Assembly: GCA_964397255.1 (NCBI GenBank)
Contig: CAYNHQ010000003.1
Span: 124,001-188,000 of the forward strand
Direction of reading: 5' to 3'
DNA from: CAYNHQ01 sp964397255
GTDB taxonomy: Bacteria > Bdellovibrionota_G > JALEGL01 > DATDPG01
Length of the DNA: 64,000 nt
Part shown: positions 47,528 to 57,100 of the stretch, one piece after another
Layout: each line of letters opens with the position of its first letter
How positions within the stretch are numbered: position 1 is the first letter of the stretch
Program-made: the position numbers and the translations under genes
Notes under the pieces: generated by a model
The model's input: only the letters and a program-made list of their open reading frames with translations
Databases searched by the model: none
Told to the model about the DNA's origin: nothing

Positions 47528-47870
47528 AGTGGAAATTCGGCACGGCTACCTTTACCTGGCTGACCTGAATCCGAGAATGGGAAGTGAAGCTGGCAAGGTC
47601 CGTCCTGTAGTGGTCATTCAAACCGACCTCCTAAATGAAGCAGGGCACCCTTCTACCTGGATTCTACCCTGCACAACGAAAACGGTGGGTGAGAATGTTC
47701 TTCGCGTTTCTCTTCCCAAAGGAATGTCTGGGAATACCAAAGACTGCGAAGTTATGATCGACCAAAGCCGATCCATTGATAATCACCGATTTCGTACGCG
47801 ACTCAAGGCTTTGCCCGTATCCATCCTCAAAGAGGTGAAGGAAAAACTCCGCCTCTTAGCTGATTTGTAA
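47511..47870 (+). CDS. MazF/PemK-type mRNA interferase
   Basis: A 119-residue endoribonuclease of the MazF fold: EIRHGYLYLADLNPRMGSEAGKVRPVVVIQ, WILPCTTKT, MIDQSRSIDNHRF. The conserved Arg in GKVRPVVV and the Ser/Thr in the loop PCTT are present. It overlaps its antitoxin by 17 bp when started at GTG 47511; a TTG at 47520 is another option. It would cleave mRNA at specific short sequences. Confidence 0.93.
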   Translation: MRALTEVEIRHGYLYLADLNPRMGSEAGKVRPVVVIQTDLLNEAGHPSTWILPCTTKTVGENVLRVSLPKGMSGNTKDCEVMIDQSRSIDNHRFRTRLKALPVSILKEVKEKLRLLADL

Positions 47871-47925
47871 ACCCTTAGAGGGGTAACTTTTGGGAGAGGG
47901 AAAGTTCGAAATGTGGAATTAAGAA

Positions 47926-47960
47926 AACGGCGTGAGATTTCTCCCACGCCGTTTGAACTT
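47926..47960 (-). repeat. copy of the groEL terminator hairpin alone
   Basis: AACGGCGTGAGA/TCCCACGCCGTT with the GAACTTCA linker of groEL but no stop codons. It lies between the MazF gene and the 47984 gene and could still terminate leftward transcription. Confidence 0.75.
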
Positions 47961-47983
47961 CAGAGTAGAGAATTGTAAATTTC

Positions 47984-48418
47984 TCATCTCATACCATACA
48001 AACAAAGAAGAGCGGCCCAGCCTGATGGCAGTACTGACGGCGGCTCATCCAACTCAAGGCCATATTTTACTGCCATTTCTAAAAAATATTTGGCGTGGAA
48101 GAATGCCTCAACGATCGGTCTGGTGTGATGCGTCCAATTTCTATTATGATCCAATTCAAACTCGTTACCTGCAGCACCAGCTTCAAGGAGCTCCTCAAAT
48201 TCGGAGCATAAGGTACATCCCTCTGGAGCCAGCAATTTCAATGCCTCCGCAATTTTCCGAGTTTGATCTTGAAGACCATAAACTTTAAATGAATGATAGT
48301 AGAAACGGTAGATCGGGTCTTCGTAACCCCAATGAGATGTGGCCACTTCCAGCCTTTTTTGCAATTCCGGAAGGTTTTGCTTCAAATTAAAAAGTAATGA
48401 TTTGTCCTTCTCGTTCAT
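47984..48418 (-). CDS. hypothetical protein paired with DUF2442 gene
   Basis: A 144-residue protein with a distinctive, probably conserved, sequence: YEDPIYRFYYHSFKVYGLQDQT, HNRNWTHHTRPIVEAFFHAKYFLEMAVKYG and PPSVLPSGWAALLCLYGMR. Several His/Arg/Trp residues in the middle could form an active site. I do not know a named family. It is 41 bp downstream of the DUF2442 gene on the same strand. ATG 48418 was preferred; a TTG at 48454 adds 12 residues. A toxin-antitoxin or defence role is possible but unproven. Confidence 0.65.
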   Translation of the reverse strand: MNEKDKSLLFNLKQNLPELQKRLEVATSHWGYEDPIYRFYYHSFKVYGLQDQTRKIAEALKLLAPEGCTLCSEFEELLEAGAAGNEFELDHNRNWTHHTRPIVEAFFHAKYFLEMAVKYGLELDEPPSVLPSGWAALLCLYGMR

Positions 48419-48459
48419 AATGGCCGATCGTGTTGCTTGTACCTGGGTTGACAATAATA

Positions 48460-48750
48460 TTACGCAACTTTCGATCGATATTCTTCAGAGTGTTCTAATT
48501 GATTGTTGTATAGATCGGAGATGGGGAAAATGAGATCAAAATCTCCCCACATCAAATCGCCACGATCCAGCTTAAAGCGCTTAAAATTGTCCTCTTTGAG
48601 ATATTTGCGAATTTCTGGATGATTCGAATGCCGTAAGAAATTCCTAAAATCAACCACCTGTTCCTTGCCATCTGAGAATAAAAGCCTAAGGCTGTATTTA
48701 CCGACTCGCTTGACCCTCGCTACACGAAGTATTGGTAATCTGGATTTCAT
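48460..48750 (-). CDS. DUF2442-domain protein
   Basis: A 96-residue protein: VARVKRVGKYSLRLLFSDGKEQVVDFRNFL, HPEIRKYLKEDNFKRFKLDRGDLMWGDFDLIFPISDLY. This is the DUF2442 pattern (antitoxin-like proteins often next to DUF4160). Its ATG overlaps, as ATGA, the stop of a DUF4160 fragment, so it was translationally coupled to it. Confidence 0.88.
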   Translation of the reverse strand: MKSRLPILRVARVKRVGKYSLRLLFSDGKEQVVDFRNFLRHSNHPEIRKYLKEDNFKRFKLDRGDLMWGDFDLIFPISDLYNNQLEHSEEYRSKVA

Positions 48751-48857
48751 AATTTCCCTCTTTCATATTCGCCATAGCGGGCATGAACATGAACGGGCTC
48801 GTGTTCATTGGAATAGAAAAAAACGATGATACCCAGATATTCGTACAATTTAGGTAT
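48747..48857 (-). pseudogene. DUF4160 gene fragment without a normal start codon
   Basis: The frame reads PKLYEYLGIIVFFYSNEHEP then VHVHARYGEYE and stops after 36 residues. It matches the N-terminus of DUF4160 proteins, which normally begin MPKxYEYxG and run to about 80-100 residues. Here the start position is ATA and the second half is lost. It overlaps DUF2442 by ATGA. Probably decayed. Confidence 0.7.
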
Positions 48858-48902
48858 GCGCGCATATAAATAGCTTTGTGTGATGAATTATTCAAATTGA
48901 AA

Positions 48903-48930
48903 AACGGCGTGGGATTTCTCCCACGCCGTT
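48903..48930 (-). terminator. groEL intrinsic terminator
   Basis: A perfect 12-bp stem AACGGCGTGGGA, loop TTTC, then T-run on the minus strand, 27 bp after the groEL stop. This hairpin recurs at 41481, 47135 and 47926. Confidence 0.93.
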
Positions 48931-48957
48931 GGAACTTCAAGAAACCGAACTACTTTT

Positions 48958-50610
48958 TTAGTAGTCCATGTCTCCGCCCATGCCGCCCATTCCACCCATA
49001 CCCCCAGGGCCGGCGGGCATGCCTTTTTCCTTTTTCTCCGGCTTCTCGGCCACAAGTGCTTCCGTGGTGATGAGAAGCGAGGCGACGGAAGCGGCGTTTT
49101 GAAGCGCCGTTCGGCTCACCTTGGTCGGATCGATGATTCCCGCCTTGAGGAGATCTTCGTACTCTTCGGTCTGAGCGTTGAAACCAAAACCGCCCTTCCC
49201 TTCGCGTACTTTCTCAAGAACGATCGAACCATCCACGCCTGCATTGCCAGCGATCTGGCGAAGAGGCTCTTCTAACGCCTTATGGACGATGTTTCGGCCA
49301 TACTCTTCATCGCCCTTGAGCTTTAAGTTCGCAAGAGCATCGAAGCAACGAATGTAAGCCACGCCGCCACCCGGGACGATTCCCTCTTCGACAGCCGCTT
49401 TCGTCGCATGCATGGCATCTTCCACGCGCGCCTTCTTCTCTTTCATTTCAGTCTCAGTCGCGGCACCGACATTGATCACCGCAACTCCGCCGACCAACTT
49501 CGCCAAACGCTCTTGGAGCTTTTCTCGGTCGTAGTCCGAGGTGGTTTCCTCGACCTGCGCCTTGATCTGCTTCACGCGTCCGTCGATATCGGCCCGCTTG
49601 CCCGCACCGTCCACGATCGTCGTGTTTTCCTTATCGATCGTGATTCGCTTCGCCTTGCCGAGGTCTTGGATCGTGATTGACTCGAGCTTTACGCCCAGAT
49701 CTTCACTGATGCATCGTCCACCGGTGAGGGTGGCGATATCCTCGAGCATCGCCTTCCGACGATCGCCGAAGCCAGGGGCTTTGACCGCCGCGCACTTGAG
49801 GGTGCCACGGAGTTTGTTGACGACCAGAGTCGCCAGCGCTTCACCTTCGACTTCTTCCGCAATGATGAGAAAGGGCCGGCCCGACTGCGCGATTTTCTCG
49901 AGCACCGGGAGAAGATCTTTCATCGAGCTGATCTTCTTTTCGTGAATGAGGATGTACGGATCTTCCAACACCACTTCCATCCGCTCCGCATCCGTCACGA
50001 AATAAGGGGAGAGATAGCCGCGATCGAACTGCATTCCCTCGACCACATCGAGGGAAGTTTCCATCGATTTGGCCTCTTCAACCGTGATCACGCCTTCCTT
50101 ACCTACTTTGTCCATCGCTTCAGCGATCATCTCGCCGATTTGCGTATCGCCGTTGGCCGAAACGGTTCCGACCTGTGCGATTTCTTTTCGACCTGCGACG
50201 GGCTTGGTGATCTTCTTAAGTTCCGAAACCACAGCTTCCACCGCCTTGTCGATTCCCCGTTTCAGATCCATCGGGTTCGAGCCGGCTGCAACCATCTTGC
50301 TTCCATCGCGGAAGATCGCTTGCGCGAGAACGGTCGCCGTCGTGGTGCCGTCACCGGCATTGTCGGAAGTCTTGGATGCCACTTCCTTCACCATTTGAGC
50401 GCCCATGTTCTCGAACTTATCTTCGAGCTCGATTTCCTTCGCCACCGTCACACCATCTTTGGTGATCGTGGGAGAGCCGAAAGTCTTGTCGATCACGACG
50501 TTCCGGCCGCGGGGCCCGAGCGTCACTTTCACTGCATTGGCGAGCACGTTGACGCCATGAAGAATTTTGCGTCGTGCATCTTCGCCGAACGTTACCATTT
50601 TTGCTGACAT
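48958..50610 (-). CDS. groL: chaperonin GroEL
   Basis: A 550-residue 60-kDa chaperonin. Typical motifs include VTLGPRGRNVVIDK, FGSPTITKDGVTVAKEIEL, NAGDGTTTATVLAQAI (ATP-binding), IIAEEVEGEALATLV, APGFGDRRKAMLEDIA and VEEGIVPGGGVAYIR. The C-terminus is the flexible Gly-Met repeat ending DMDY. It folds proteins with GroES. Its 3' end is the anchor of the 40-49 kb accessory island, with detached copies of its tail at 40827, 45638 and 46311 and of its stop/terminator at 41481, 47135 and 47926. Confidence 0.99.
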   Translation of the reverse strand: MSAKMVTFGEDARRKILHGVNVLANAVKVTLGPRGRNVVIDKTFGSPTITKDGVTVAKEIELEDKFENMGAQMVKEVASKTSDNAGDGTTTATVLAQAIFRDGSKMVAAGSNPMDLKRGIDKAVEAVVSELKKITKPVAGRKEIAQVGTVSANGDTQIGEMIAEAMDKVGKEGVITVEEAKSMETSLDVVEGMQFDRGYLSPYFVTDAERMEVVLEDPYILIHEKKISSMKDLLPVLEKIAQSGRPFLIIAEEVEGEALATLVVNKLRGTLKCAAVKAPGFGDRRKAMLEDIATLTGGRCISEDLGVKLESITIQDLGKAKRITIDKENTTIVDGAGKRADIDGRVKQIKAQVEETTSDYDREKLQERLAKLVGGVAVINVGAATETEMKEKKARVEDAMHATKAAVEEGIVPGGGVAYIRCFDALANLKLKGDEEYGRNIVHKALEEPLRQIAGNAGVDGSIVLEKVREGKGGFGFNAQTEEYEDLLKAGIIDPTKVSRTALQNAASVASLLITTEALVAEKPEKKEKGMPAGPGGMGGMGGMGGDMDY

Positions 50611-50624
50611 GTTCGTATCCTCCG

Positions 50625-50912
50625 TTATTCAATAACGCCGAGAATCTCATCCTCACCGAGGATCAGATGCTCTTCGCCGTCAATTTTCACTTCCGTGCCC
50701 GCATACTTCGCGAACAGGATGCGATCGCCCTTTTTCACTCCCGGGGTTCGCAATTTGCCGTCTTCCAGGATTTTGCCCTGGCCGACGGCCACTACTTTTC
50801 CTTCCATCGGCTTTTCTTTCGCCGTGTCGGGGATAATGATTCCACCCTTGGTCTTCTCTTCTTCGCTGATTCGTTTGATCAGCACTCGATCATGTAGGGG
50901 TCTGATTTTCAT
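50625..50912 (-). CDS. groS: co-chaperonin GroES
   Basis: A 95-residue protein: MKIRPLHDRVLIKRI, the mobile loop KTKGGIIIPDTAKEKP, VVAVGQGKI, GDRILFAKYAGTEVKIDGEE. The frame can be read upstream to 51026, but the family starts at MKIRPL (50912). It lies 14 bp before groEL and 1 bp after the FmdB-like gene, so the three are one operon. No CIRCE inverted repeat was seen upstream. Confidence 0.98.
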   Translation of the reverse strand: MKIRPLHDRVLIKRISEEEKTKGGIIIPDTAKEKPMEGKVVAVGQGKILEDGKLRTPGVKKGDRILFAKYAGTEVKIDGEEHLILGEDEILGVIE

Positions 50913-50913
50913 C

Positions 50914-51216
50914 TCAGGCTCCTTTCGTTTTGGTTGTTGATGTTGACTCACTCTTCTTCTCGGATTTTGCGCTTTCGGCTTTTGCCGGAGCACTCTCCGA
51001 GGGTTTCTCTGATCCCTTGGAGCCACCTTCTGCTTTCGCGGAGCCGTAGCCGTCTTTGTACCAACCGGCCCCCTTGAGCTGAAACGATGTCGCCGAGATC
51101 AATTTCTTCACCTTGCCGCCGCAAACGCGGCACTTTCTGAGGGGGCGGTCACTGATTTTTTGCATTTCTTCGAAACGATGCCCCTTCGGGATACATTCGT
51201 ATTCGTAAATCGGCAC
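50914..51216 (-). CDS. FmdB-type zinc-ribbon protein
   Basis: A 100-residue protein: MPIYEYECIPKGHRFEEMQKI and RKCRVCGGKVKKLISATSFQL is the FmdB (CxxC-CxxC) zinc ribbon; the first pair is altered to C...GH here. The rest is a charged, low-complexity Ala/Ser/Lys/Glu tail. FmdB proteins are regulators or zinc-binding accessory factors of unclear role. It is the first gene of the fmdB-groES-groEL operon, a linkage not usual for groESL. Confidence 0.88.
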   Translation of the reverse strand: MPIYEYECIPKGHRFEEMQKISDRPLRKCRVCGGKVKKLISATSFQLKGAGWYKDGYGSAKAEGGSKGSEKPSESAPAKAESAKSEKKSESTSTTKTKGA

Positions 51217-51341
51217 GCCTTTAACCTCATAAAATATAATAATTTCAAATATTTATATTACATTTCTGGCAGACGATCCACTCGCTTGCCAGCAACTGCG
51301 CGCCAATCTAAGCGCCCCAAATAAACTGTCAAGAGGCGGGC

Positions 51342-54179
51342 CTAAAACTGACCGACGGCGAAGTGGATTTCGCCGAAGGATTCGCCCTCTCGCCGGTCGA
51401 GCTTAATACCGTAATCGAGGCGAAGCGGACCAAAGAAAGTGTTGTACCGAATTCCCGCTCCTGCGGTAGTTCGAATATCGACGGGATTGAAATCGGCATT
51501 CGTAAGGTAGGCATTCCCACCGTCTGTAAAAAGCGCCAAATCGAACCCGCTGATGAGCTTGATAGGGAAAAGAAAATCCAACATATAGTTAAAGACGGAG
51601 TTTCCTCCGGGTGCTTGGTTCGAAGCGATGTCACCGCAATTTTCCGCAGCTCCGGGTTGGGAACCTCCGACGCAATTGTGATTGAATCCGCGTAGACTGG
51701 AATTGCCGCCCAAGCGAAAGCGCTTCTCGATCGGAATTTGTTCGGTCTTATTTCCCGTCGGTCCATAGGTTCCCGAAAATCCGACTCGAAGAGCCAACAC
51801 GGTTCGAACCTGCTTATAGAGGGGTTGATAAAATGTATTTCTCAGAAAGACTTGATAAAAATCCTCCTCGGAATAAAGGGCTTCGTCGTACACCGTGAAT
51901 TGAAGACGATGAAAACTTCCATGGAGCGGGTTGAGAAGATCATCTCGGCGATCGACGTCAAAGAGTGTCGCAATAGAGCCGAACCGCGCTTTTGATTGGT
52001 CAATGGGGCTCAACACAGCTCCCGGATCGACATCGAAAGGATTACGATATTCCAACTCCCATTGAAGTGAGGTTCGAATGATTTTTGTTAAATCTCGGTC
52101 CACGCCCAAAACAACCGAGCGGCGCTCGATATTAAAAGTTGTTTCATCCAGACGTTCATCAATGTAGTTAATCCGACCGTTCACGATATTGAAAAGCCAG
52201 GGCTCTTGGTACGTGAGAACGATTTGATGTTCGATCAGGGCATCCGTCTTCAATTTATAACTGACCCGCGCCGTGGCCGTTATGTTTCGGCCGGTCCCTC
52301 CAATATTAAGGTAACCAAACCGAAACGTTCCTCGAACGCCTTCGTCTGTGGAGTAGCCGGGGCCGAAGGCGAGTAATCGCTTCTTGCGTTCGACCACCGT
52401 GATTCGAATGTCTTCCGTGCCAGTTTCCGGATTGAAATTACGCTCCTCCAAATTCACACGATCAAAAAATCCGAGCTGCAGAATTCGGCGGCGAGACTCC
52501 CTGATTTTCTCAGGATCATAGAGATCTCCACCTTCGAACCGAATCTCGCGGCGAATCACCTTATCGTTGGTGTGTTCATTTCCGAGGATGGCGATCTCCC
52601 CGATTCGAATTTGAGGTCCCTCTTCCAAGGATATGGGATAGGTCACTTCGCCCGCGGGAATTTGATCGAGAGAGGGAATTTCCACTTTCACAAATTTGTA
52701 CCCCCGCGCTCGATACGCGTCCTGCAGTTTTTCCGCCGCGCGAGAATAAAAAAGCGGATCAATGGGCTCGCCCACCTTTCGATCCAGAATTTCCTCGATT
52801 TCATGTTGGCTCATCGCCTTATTTCCCGTGATTTCATATTTCGAAAGGATGGAACGCTGTCCCTCTTCCACACGAAATTTCAGATTCACTTTCTGATCTT
52901 CTAATCGGTTTTGGAGGGTCGCTTCCGAGATCTTGGCCCGAAGAAAGCCTTGAGACTGATAAAAGGCCAAAAAATTATCCGTCTCTTCCTCGAGCTCACG
53001 TGCCACATAAATTCCATCTGCCGTTTTGGAAGGAGCCAACCGCCAGAACTCACGTAGAAGTTCTTTTTGAGAGATTTGCGCAGCCCCCTCAAATTCAACT
53101 TTTCCTATTCGAACTCTCGGACCTCGATCGATCAAAAACTCAATCACACGGATATGTCTTTCATCCACCCGATCACTCGTGGTGATCTTGGCCAATGGAT
53201 ATCCGTTGTCTTGGTAAAATGTAATCAATCCCTCCTTCGCTCCCGCTTCAATCCACGAAGAAGAAAACTGCCGTTCATCGTCAAAAGCGATCGCTTTCTT
53301 CAATACGGAGTTTCTTTCAAAGAGAAAGGTATTGCCCTGAAAGCGAATATCGATCTTTGACCCGGGTTCGATCGTCATTTGAAGCCGCGCCTCCGAACGT
53401 GAATCGTTGTAGGCGAAAACAGGATCATTGATTTTTGCGGCCAGGTAATCCCGCTTTCGATATTCCTCCTCTAACTTCTTCGTGCCTTTAAAAATGTGTT
53501 CCGCGTCACAGCGATGGCCCTTTGAAACACGCAACACGTCGGCAATTTCCTCCTCTGACAGAGCGGTCGGATCCGTGTGAATTTCGATTTCGGTTATTGT
53601 GCAGGGGGAACTCTCTTCCACCACAATCAGTAAGCGCGCTTCCTGGGCAGTCTCTTCACTACGAAGAAGAGTAACCTCTACCTTTGCGGCTGGAAACCCA
53701 CGAAGGAGATAGGTTTGTCGAACTTCATCGCGAACCGTGTCGACCTGGTTTTGGATCGCCCTTTCTCCCACCTGCAAACTGATTTTCGACGTGATTTCAT
53801 CGTCTTTAAGACTCTCATTTCCCCGCACTTCTATGTCATGAATGACGGGCCGAATTCCGATGACAACGGTGAGCGCGAGTGAGGACTGCGTCCATTCTCC
53901 CTGAACATCTATCGTGTAAACGGGATAACGAAAATAAAACGATTTAATGGCTCGAGTAATTTTTGACGCCGAATATTCCGAGCCGAATGCTTCTTTAAAA
54001 AACCGACTGCCTGCATCTTTCACCGTCAAATCTTCGCACTGGACATCGACCGAGCCGATGGGGGTTCCCTCTTTCCAGGGCTCTGCTATAACCGCGTGCC
54101 CCCAGAAAAGGGCGGCCAGGCAAACCAACCAGATCGATCTAAAATTCCGTTTTGAACTCAAGGTCGAGCCCCACTCCAA
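51342..54179 (-). CDS. TamA/BamA-type Omp85 outer-membrane assembly protein
   Basis: A 945-residue Omp85 protein: signal peptide (SIWLVCLAALFWGHAVIA), five or more POTRA-like domains (repeats such as IRIGEIAILGNEHTNDKVIRREI and SILSKYEITGNKAMSQHEIEEIL) through about residue 610. A C-terminal barrel follows with GNSSLRGFNHNCVGG (the L6-loop RGF motif) and a final strand RREGESFGEIHFAVGQF ending in Phe. Next to tamB and overlapping it by 41 bp, so it is most likely TamA, though its length exceeds E. coli TamA (577). A separate BamA may lie elsewhere. The start codon is TTG; a second TTG at 54161 is possible. Confidence 0.9.
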   Translation of the reverse strand: MEWGSTLSSKRNFRSIWLVCLAALFWGHAVIAEPWKEGTPIGSVDVQCEDLTVKDAGSRFFKEAFGSEYSASKITRAIKSFYFRYPVYTIDVQGEWTQSSLALTVVIGIRPVIHDIEVRGNESLKDDEITSKISLQVGERAIQNQVDTVRDEVRQTYLLRGFPAAKVEVTLLRSEETAQEARLLIVVEESSPCTITEIEIHTDPTALSEEEIADVLRVSKGHRCDAEHIFKGTKKLEEEYRKRDYLAAKINDPVFAYNDSRSEARLQMTIEPGSKIDIRFQGNTFLFERNSVLKKAIAFDDERQFSSSWIEAGAKEGLITFYQDNGYPLAKITTSDRVDERHIRVIEFLIDRGPRVRIGKVEFEGAAQISQKELLREFWRLAPSKTADGIYVARELEEETDNFLAFYQSQGFLRAKISEATLQNRLEDQKVNLKFRVEEGQRSILSKYEITGNKAMSQHEIEEILDRKVGEPIDPLFYSRAAEKLQDAYRARGYKFVKVEIPSLDQIPAGEVTYPISLEEGPQIRIGEIAILGNEHTNDKVIRREIRFEGGDLYDPEKIRESRRRILQLGFFDRVNLEERNFNPETGTEDIRITVVERKKRLLAFGPGYSTDEGVRGTFRFGYLNIGGTGRNITATARVSYKLKTDALIEHQIVLTYQEPWLFNIVNGRINYIDERLDETTFNIERRSVVLGVDRDLTKIIRTSLQWELEYRNPFDVDPGAVLSPIDQSKARFGSIATLFDVDRRDDLLNPLHGSFHRLQFTVYDEALYSEEDFYQVFLRNTFYQPLYKQVRTVLALRVGFSGTYGPTGNKTEQIPIEKRFRLGGNSSLRGFNHNCVGGSQPGAAENCGDIASNQAPGGNSVFNYMLDFLFPIKLISGFDLALFTDGGNAYLTNADFNPVDIRTTAGAGIRYNTFFGPLRLDYGIKLDRREGESFGEIHFAVGQF

Positions 54180-57100
54180 ATTCTTGGGTTGTATCGGTTT
54201 GTTTATCTCGCATGCTTCCCTGGACGGAAATATGGTCGTTTAGGCGCTGCTCAAGTCTTAAAACATTTTCAGAGCCCTGGCTGATTAAGTCGGTGGAATA
54301 AAACACTCGCACCTTCGGAAAAAGCTGTTTCCCGATAATCATTTTGAGCCCTGTGCTTTTGGTGTCGTCGGAATAGAAAGGCACAAATTGAAGCGTGTCG
54401 ACAATGCTCGCCTTTCTCAGCCCCGATTCCAGTTTTGATTGAACGGGGCTGGAGAGCACCGATGGTAAGAGCGAATTGGAAAAGGCCTGCGATCCCCCAT
54501 TTCCCGAATTGACGAGTTCGTCCATATCCACTCCAAGTGTGAGAAGCGAAAGGATATTCGTTTCATCTTTGGGGGGCTGGCTGGAAAGAAAAGCCATGAC
54601 TTCGTCCTTCTCGTTACGAATATCCAAAAGAATGTCGGTGGTTTGAACGCGGGTTCGCGCGCTCAAATCGAAAAGCGTACGAACCGAGGTGGGGCTTTCA
54701 AAGGTGATGACCCCTGACGACACCTCGAATTCGTTGTCGAGAAATTCAACCTTTCCGCGAATCACATCGATTCGGCCTAGAACCCCCACCGCGCGATCGG
54801 TTCCGGTCAGGCGGATTTCTCCCCGCATCGTGGCGGTCGCAATATTGTTATGCAGAAAAAGGGTGTCCCCTTCCGAGCGAATCAATAAGTCGAAGGCGAC
54901 ATGCTCTTCTTCAGAACGAAACATTCGATCCAGGCGGCCTCCGCTTCGGAATGTGAGAACCCGACTTTTCCAATCCCAATCTTCCCGATACGTCGCTTCG
55001 TGGGCGACAAGATCCCCACGCAACGTAGGGCGGTTTAATGCACCTACGAGGGACAAAGTTCCCGATACATTAGACGGGATCCAGGCGGGAAATCGAAGTT
55101 GGGCGTGATCGACTCTCGCTTCCAGAGCGAATGAGCCCTCCCTATCTGCAAAGGGAAGATTTACTTCCCCACCTCCAGTTACGGCTCCGCCTGCCAAGGA
55201 AGCTTTTAGCTGATCGACAAATATTCGCTGTTGATCGAGCGTAGCGTGAAGCTCAATTCGCTCGATCGGATGGGGAAATCCCCGAAATTGGATGAGCCCG
55301 TTGGTAACAACCACATCCCCCGCAACCTCGGGGGAGCTGAGAGGTCCACTTACGGTAGCCTCGATTTTTGCATCTCCTTCGGTTCGATTGACCCCACTAT
55401 CGACGAACGTCAAAACATCAAGGGCAACCGCGCCGCTCAGATGGACATCCATTCGGTTTTTGGGCATAGAGAGGTTACCTCCAATTTCAATCGACGTATC
55501 CGAGCCGATCCACTTCGCGCGCTGGAGCGAAATCACCCCACGTTCCATCCCGAGATGGATAGGATTTTCCAGCGCCGCTTTCCAATCGCCGCGCGATACG
55601 TTGAATTGCTCGAGATCGATTCCCCCTTCCCAACTTTCATTTCGCTTTGGATTCCCCGAAATGGCGAATGTTCCCGTAAGAAGGGAGGTCGCCCGAGGAA
55701 GAAGCGGCGCCAACGAAAATTGGGATGCTTTCCCCGAAGCCTCAAAGTGATCTCCAGTCTGGCCGTTGACCTTCCCCTCAGCCTGAAGAGTTCCATTTAA
55801 GAGATTTAACTTCCATAGAAGATTCGACCAGTTTCCGCTGGCATCGCCCGTTCCAATGATTCCCATCGGACTTCCCTCTTCCTTCCTCTGAAACTGAATG
55901 GCCGACTGGATCGTAGGATCCTCCAGCTTGCCCTCCAAGCGGGCGCTCCCGGAAGCATGCGAAGCGAACCGATAGATCCATGGGGGAAGATTAAGCATGG
56001 AAAGAGGAATTTGGCTTCCTTCGATTTGGAAGTCGTGAAATGAAGTGGCGCCAATATCTCCTTTGACGGAAAGAGTGGCGGATTCACTTTTTAGTTCTCC
56101 TTTCCGAAATGAAATGGCTCCTCCGACAAAGTCGGCTTCGATGTCGGCATGGTCAAAGGCCTGGTTGCGCCAACTCAACGATTCACCCCTCACTTCCAGT
56201 ACTCCATTGGGCTGGTCCTGGGAGCCGCTCATCACCAGGCGGCCGCTCACCACTCCATCCATCTTTCCGATTTGAGGAAATCGTTTAGCGGCCAGATCCG
56301 ATAGCCATCCCAGATCAAAGTCTTTGGCATCTACCCGAACGGAGAAACCATCCTTCGTTTCAGCCGAATCGCGAGGAATCGTCGATTCAACCATCATCGT
56401 ACTGTGTCCTTGCTTCATCCGAAATTGGCGAAGCTCCATTCTCTCCCGATCGACCAAAATATCTCCACTCAATGAAGCAGGTAACCGGTCACCCACTTGA
56501 AAATTCTGAGCGGCCAATTTCAGTAAAACATTGTAGGGATATTTGTTGTAATTCGCCCCTCCTCCCAAAGTCGCTGAACCGCGAAAATGCGCATTGGGTG
56601 AAAAGACTTGCGAGAGATCTCGAATATTCGCCGTCCACTTCATCGAAACCGTCGGGCCTTTTTGAACGGACAGAGAATACGTTCCCTCTAACCCATTCGC
56701 CTTGGCGCTGCATTCGTCGATGAGAAATTCAAGCGAGGGTGTGACATGGTATTTCGCATTCACTTCCACTTCATGAAATTCGAAAGGAAGATATGGGCGC
56801 ACAGCTTCAGCCAGGTCGAGATGAATCAGGGGGGCTGTTACCTTCGCTTCCCCCACCAAAAAAAGTGGTGAAAATCCGATGCGGCCGCTTACATTGATAT
56901 TGACGTTCCCACTGAGACTAGAGGTGAGTGTGGGATCAATCGTCCGCTGGATCGCGGCATAGGAAACATCATTGGCTTGAATCGAAAATACCCCTGGATA
57001 GCCTGGTGCGATTTCTCCTACGGTGAACCGGCCCGGAGTGCCATCGACATTAATCTCGCCCGATGCAGCTTCCAGTTTTTCGCGGCGAAGTCGGAATGAA

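Noticed and set aside
51217..51341. CIRCE or heat-shock sigma-32 promoter before the chaperonin operon
   Set aside because: No matching inverted repeat and no CCCCAT-type -10 found; only an AT-rich stretch.
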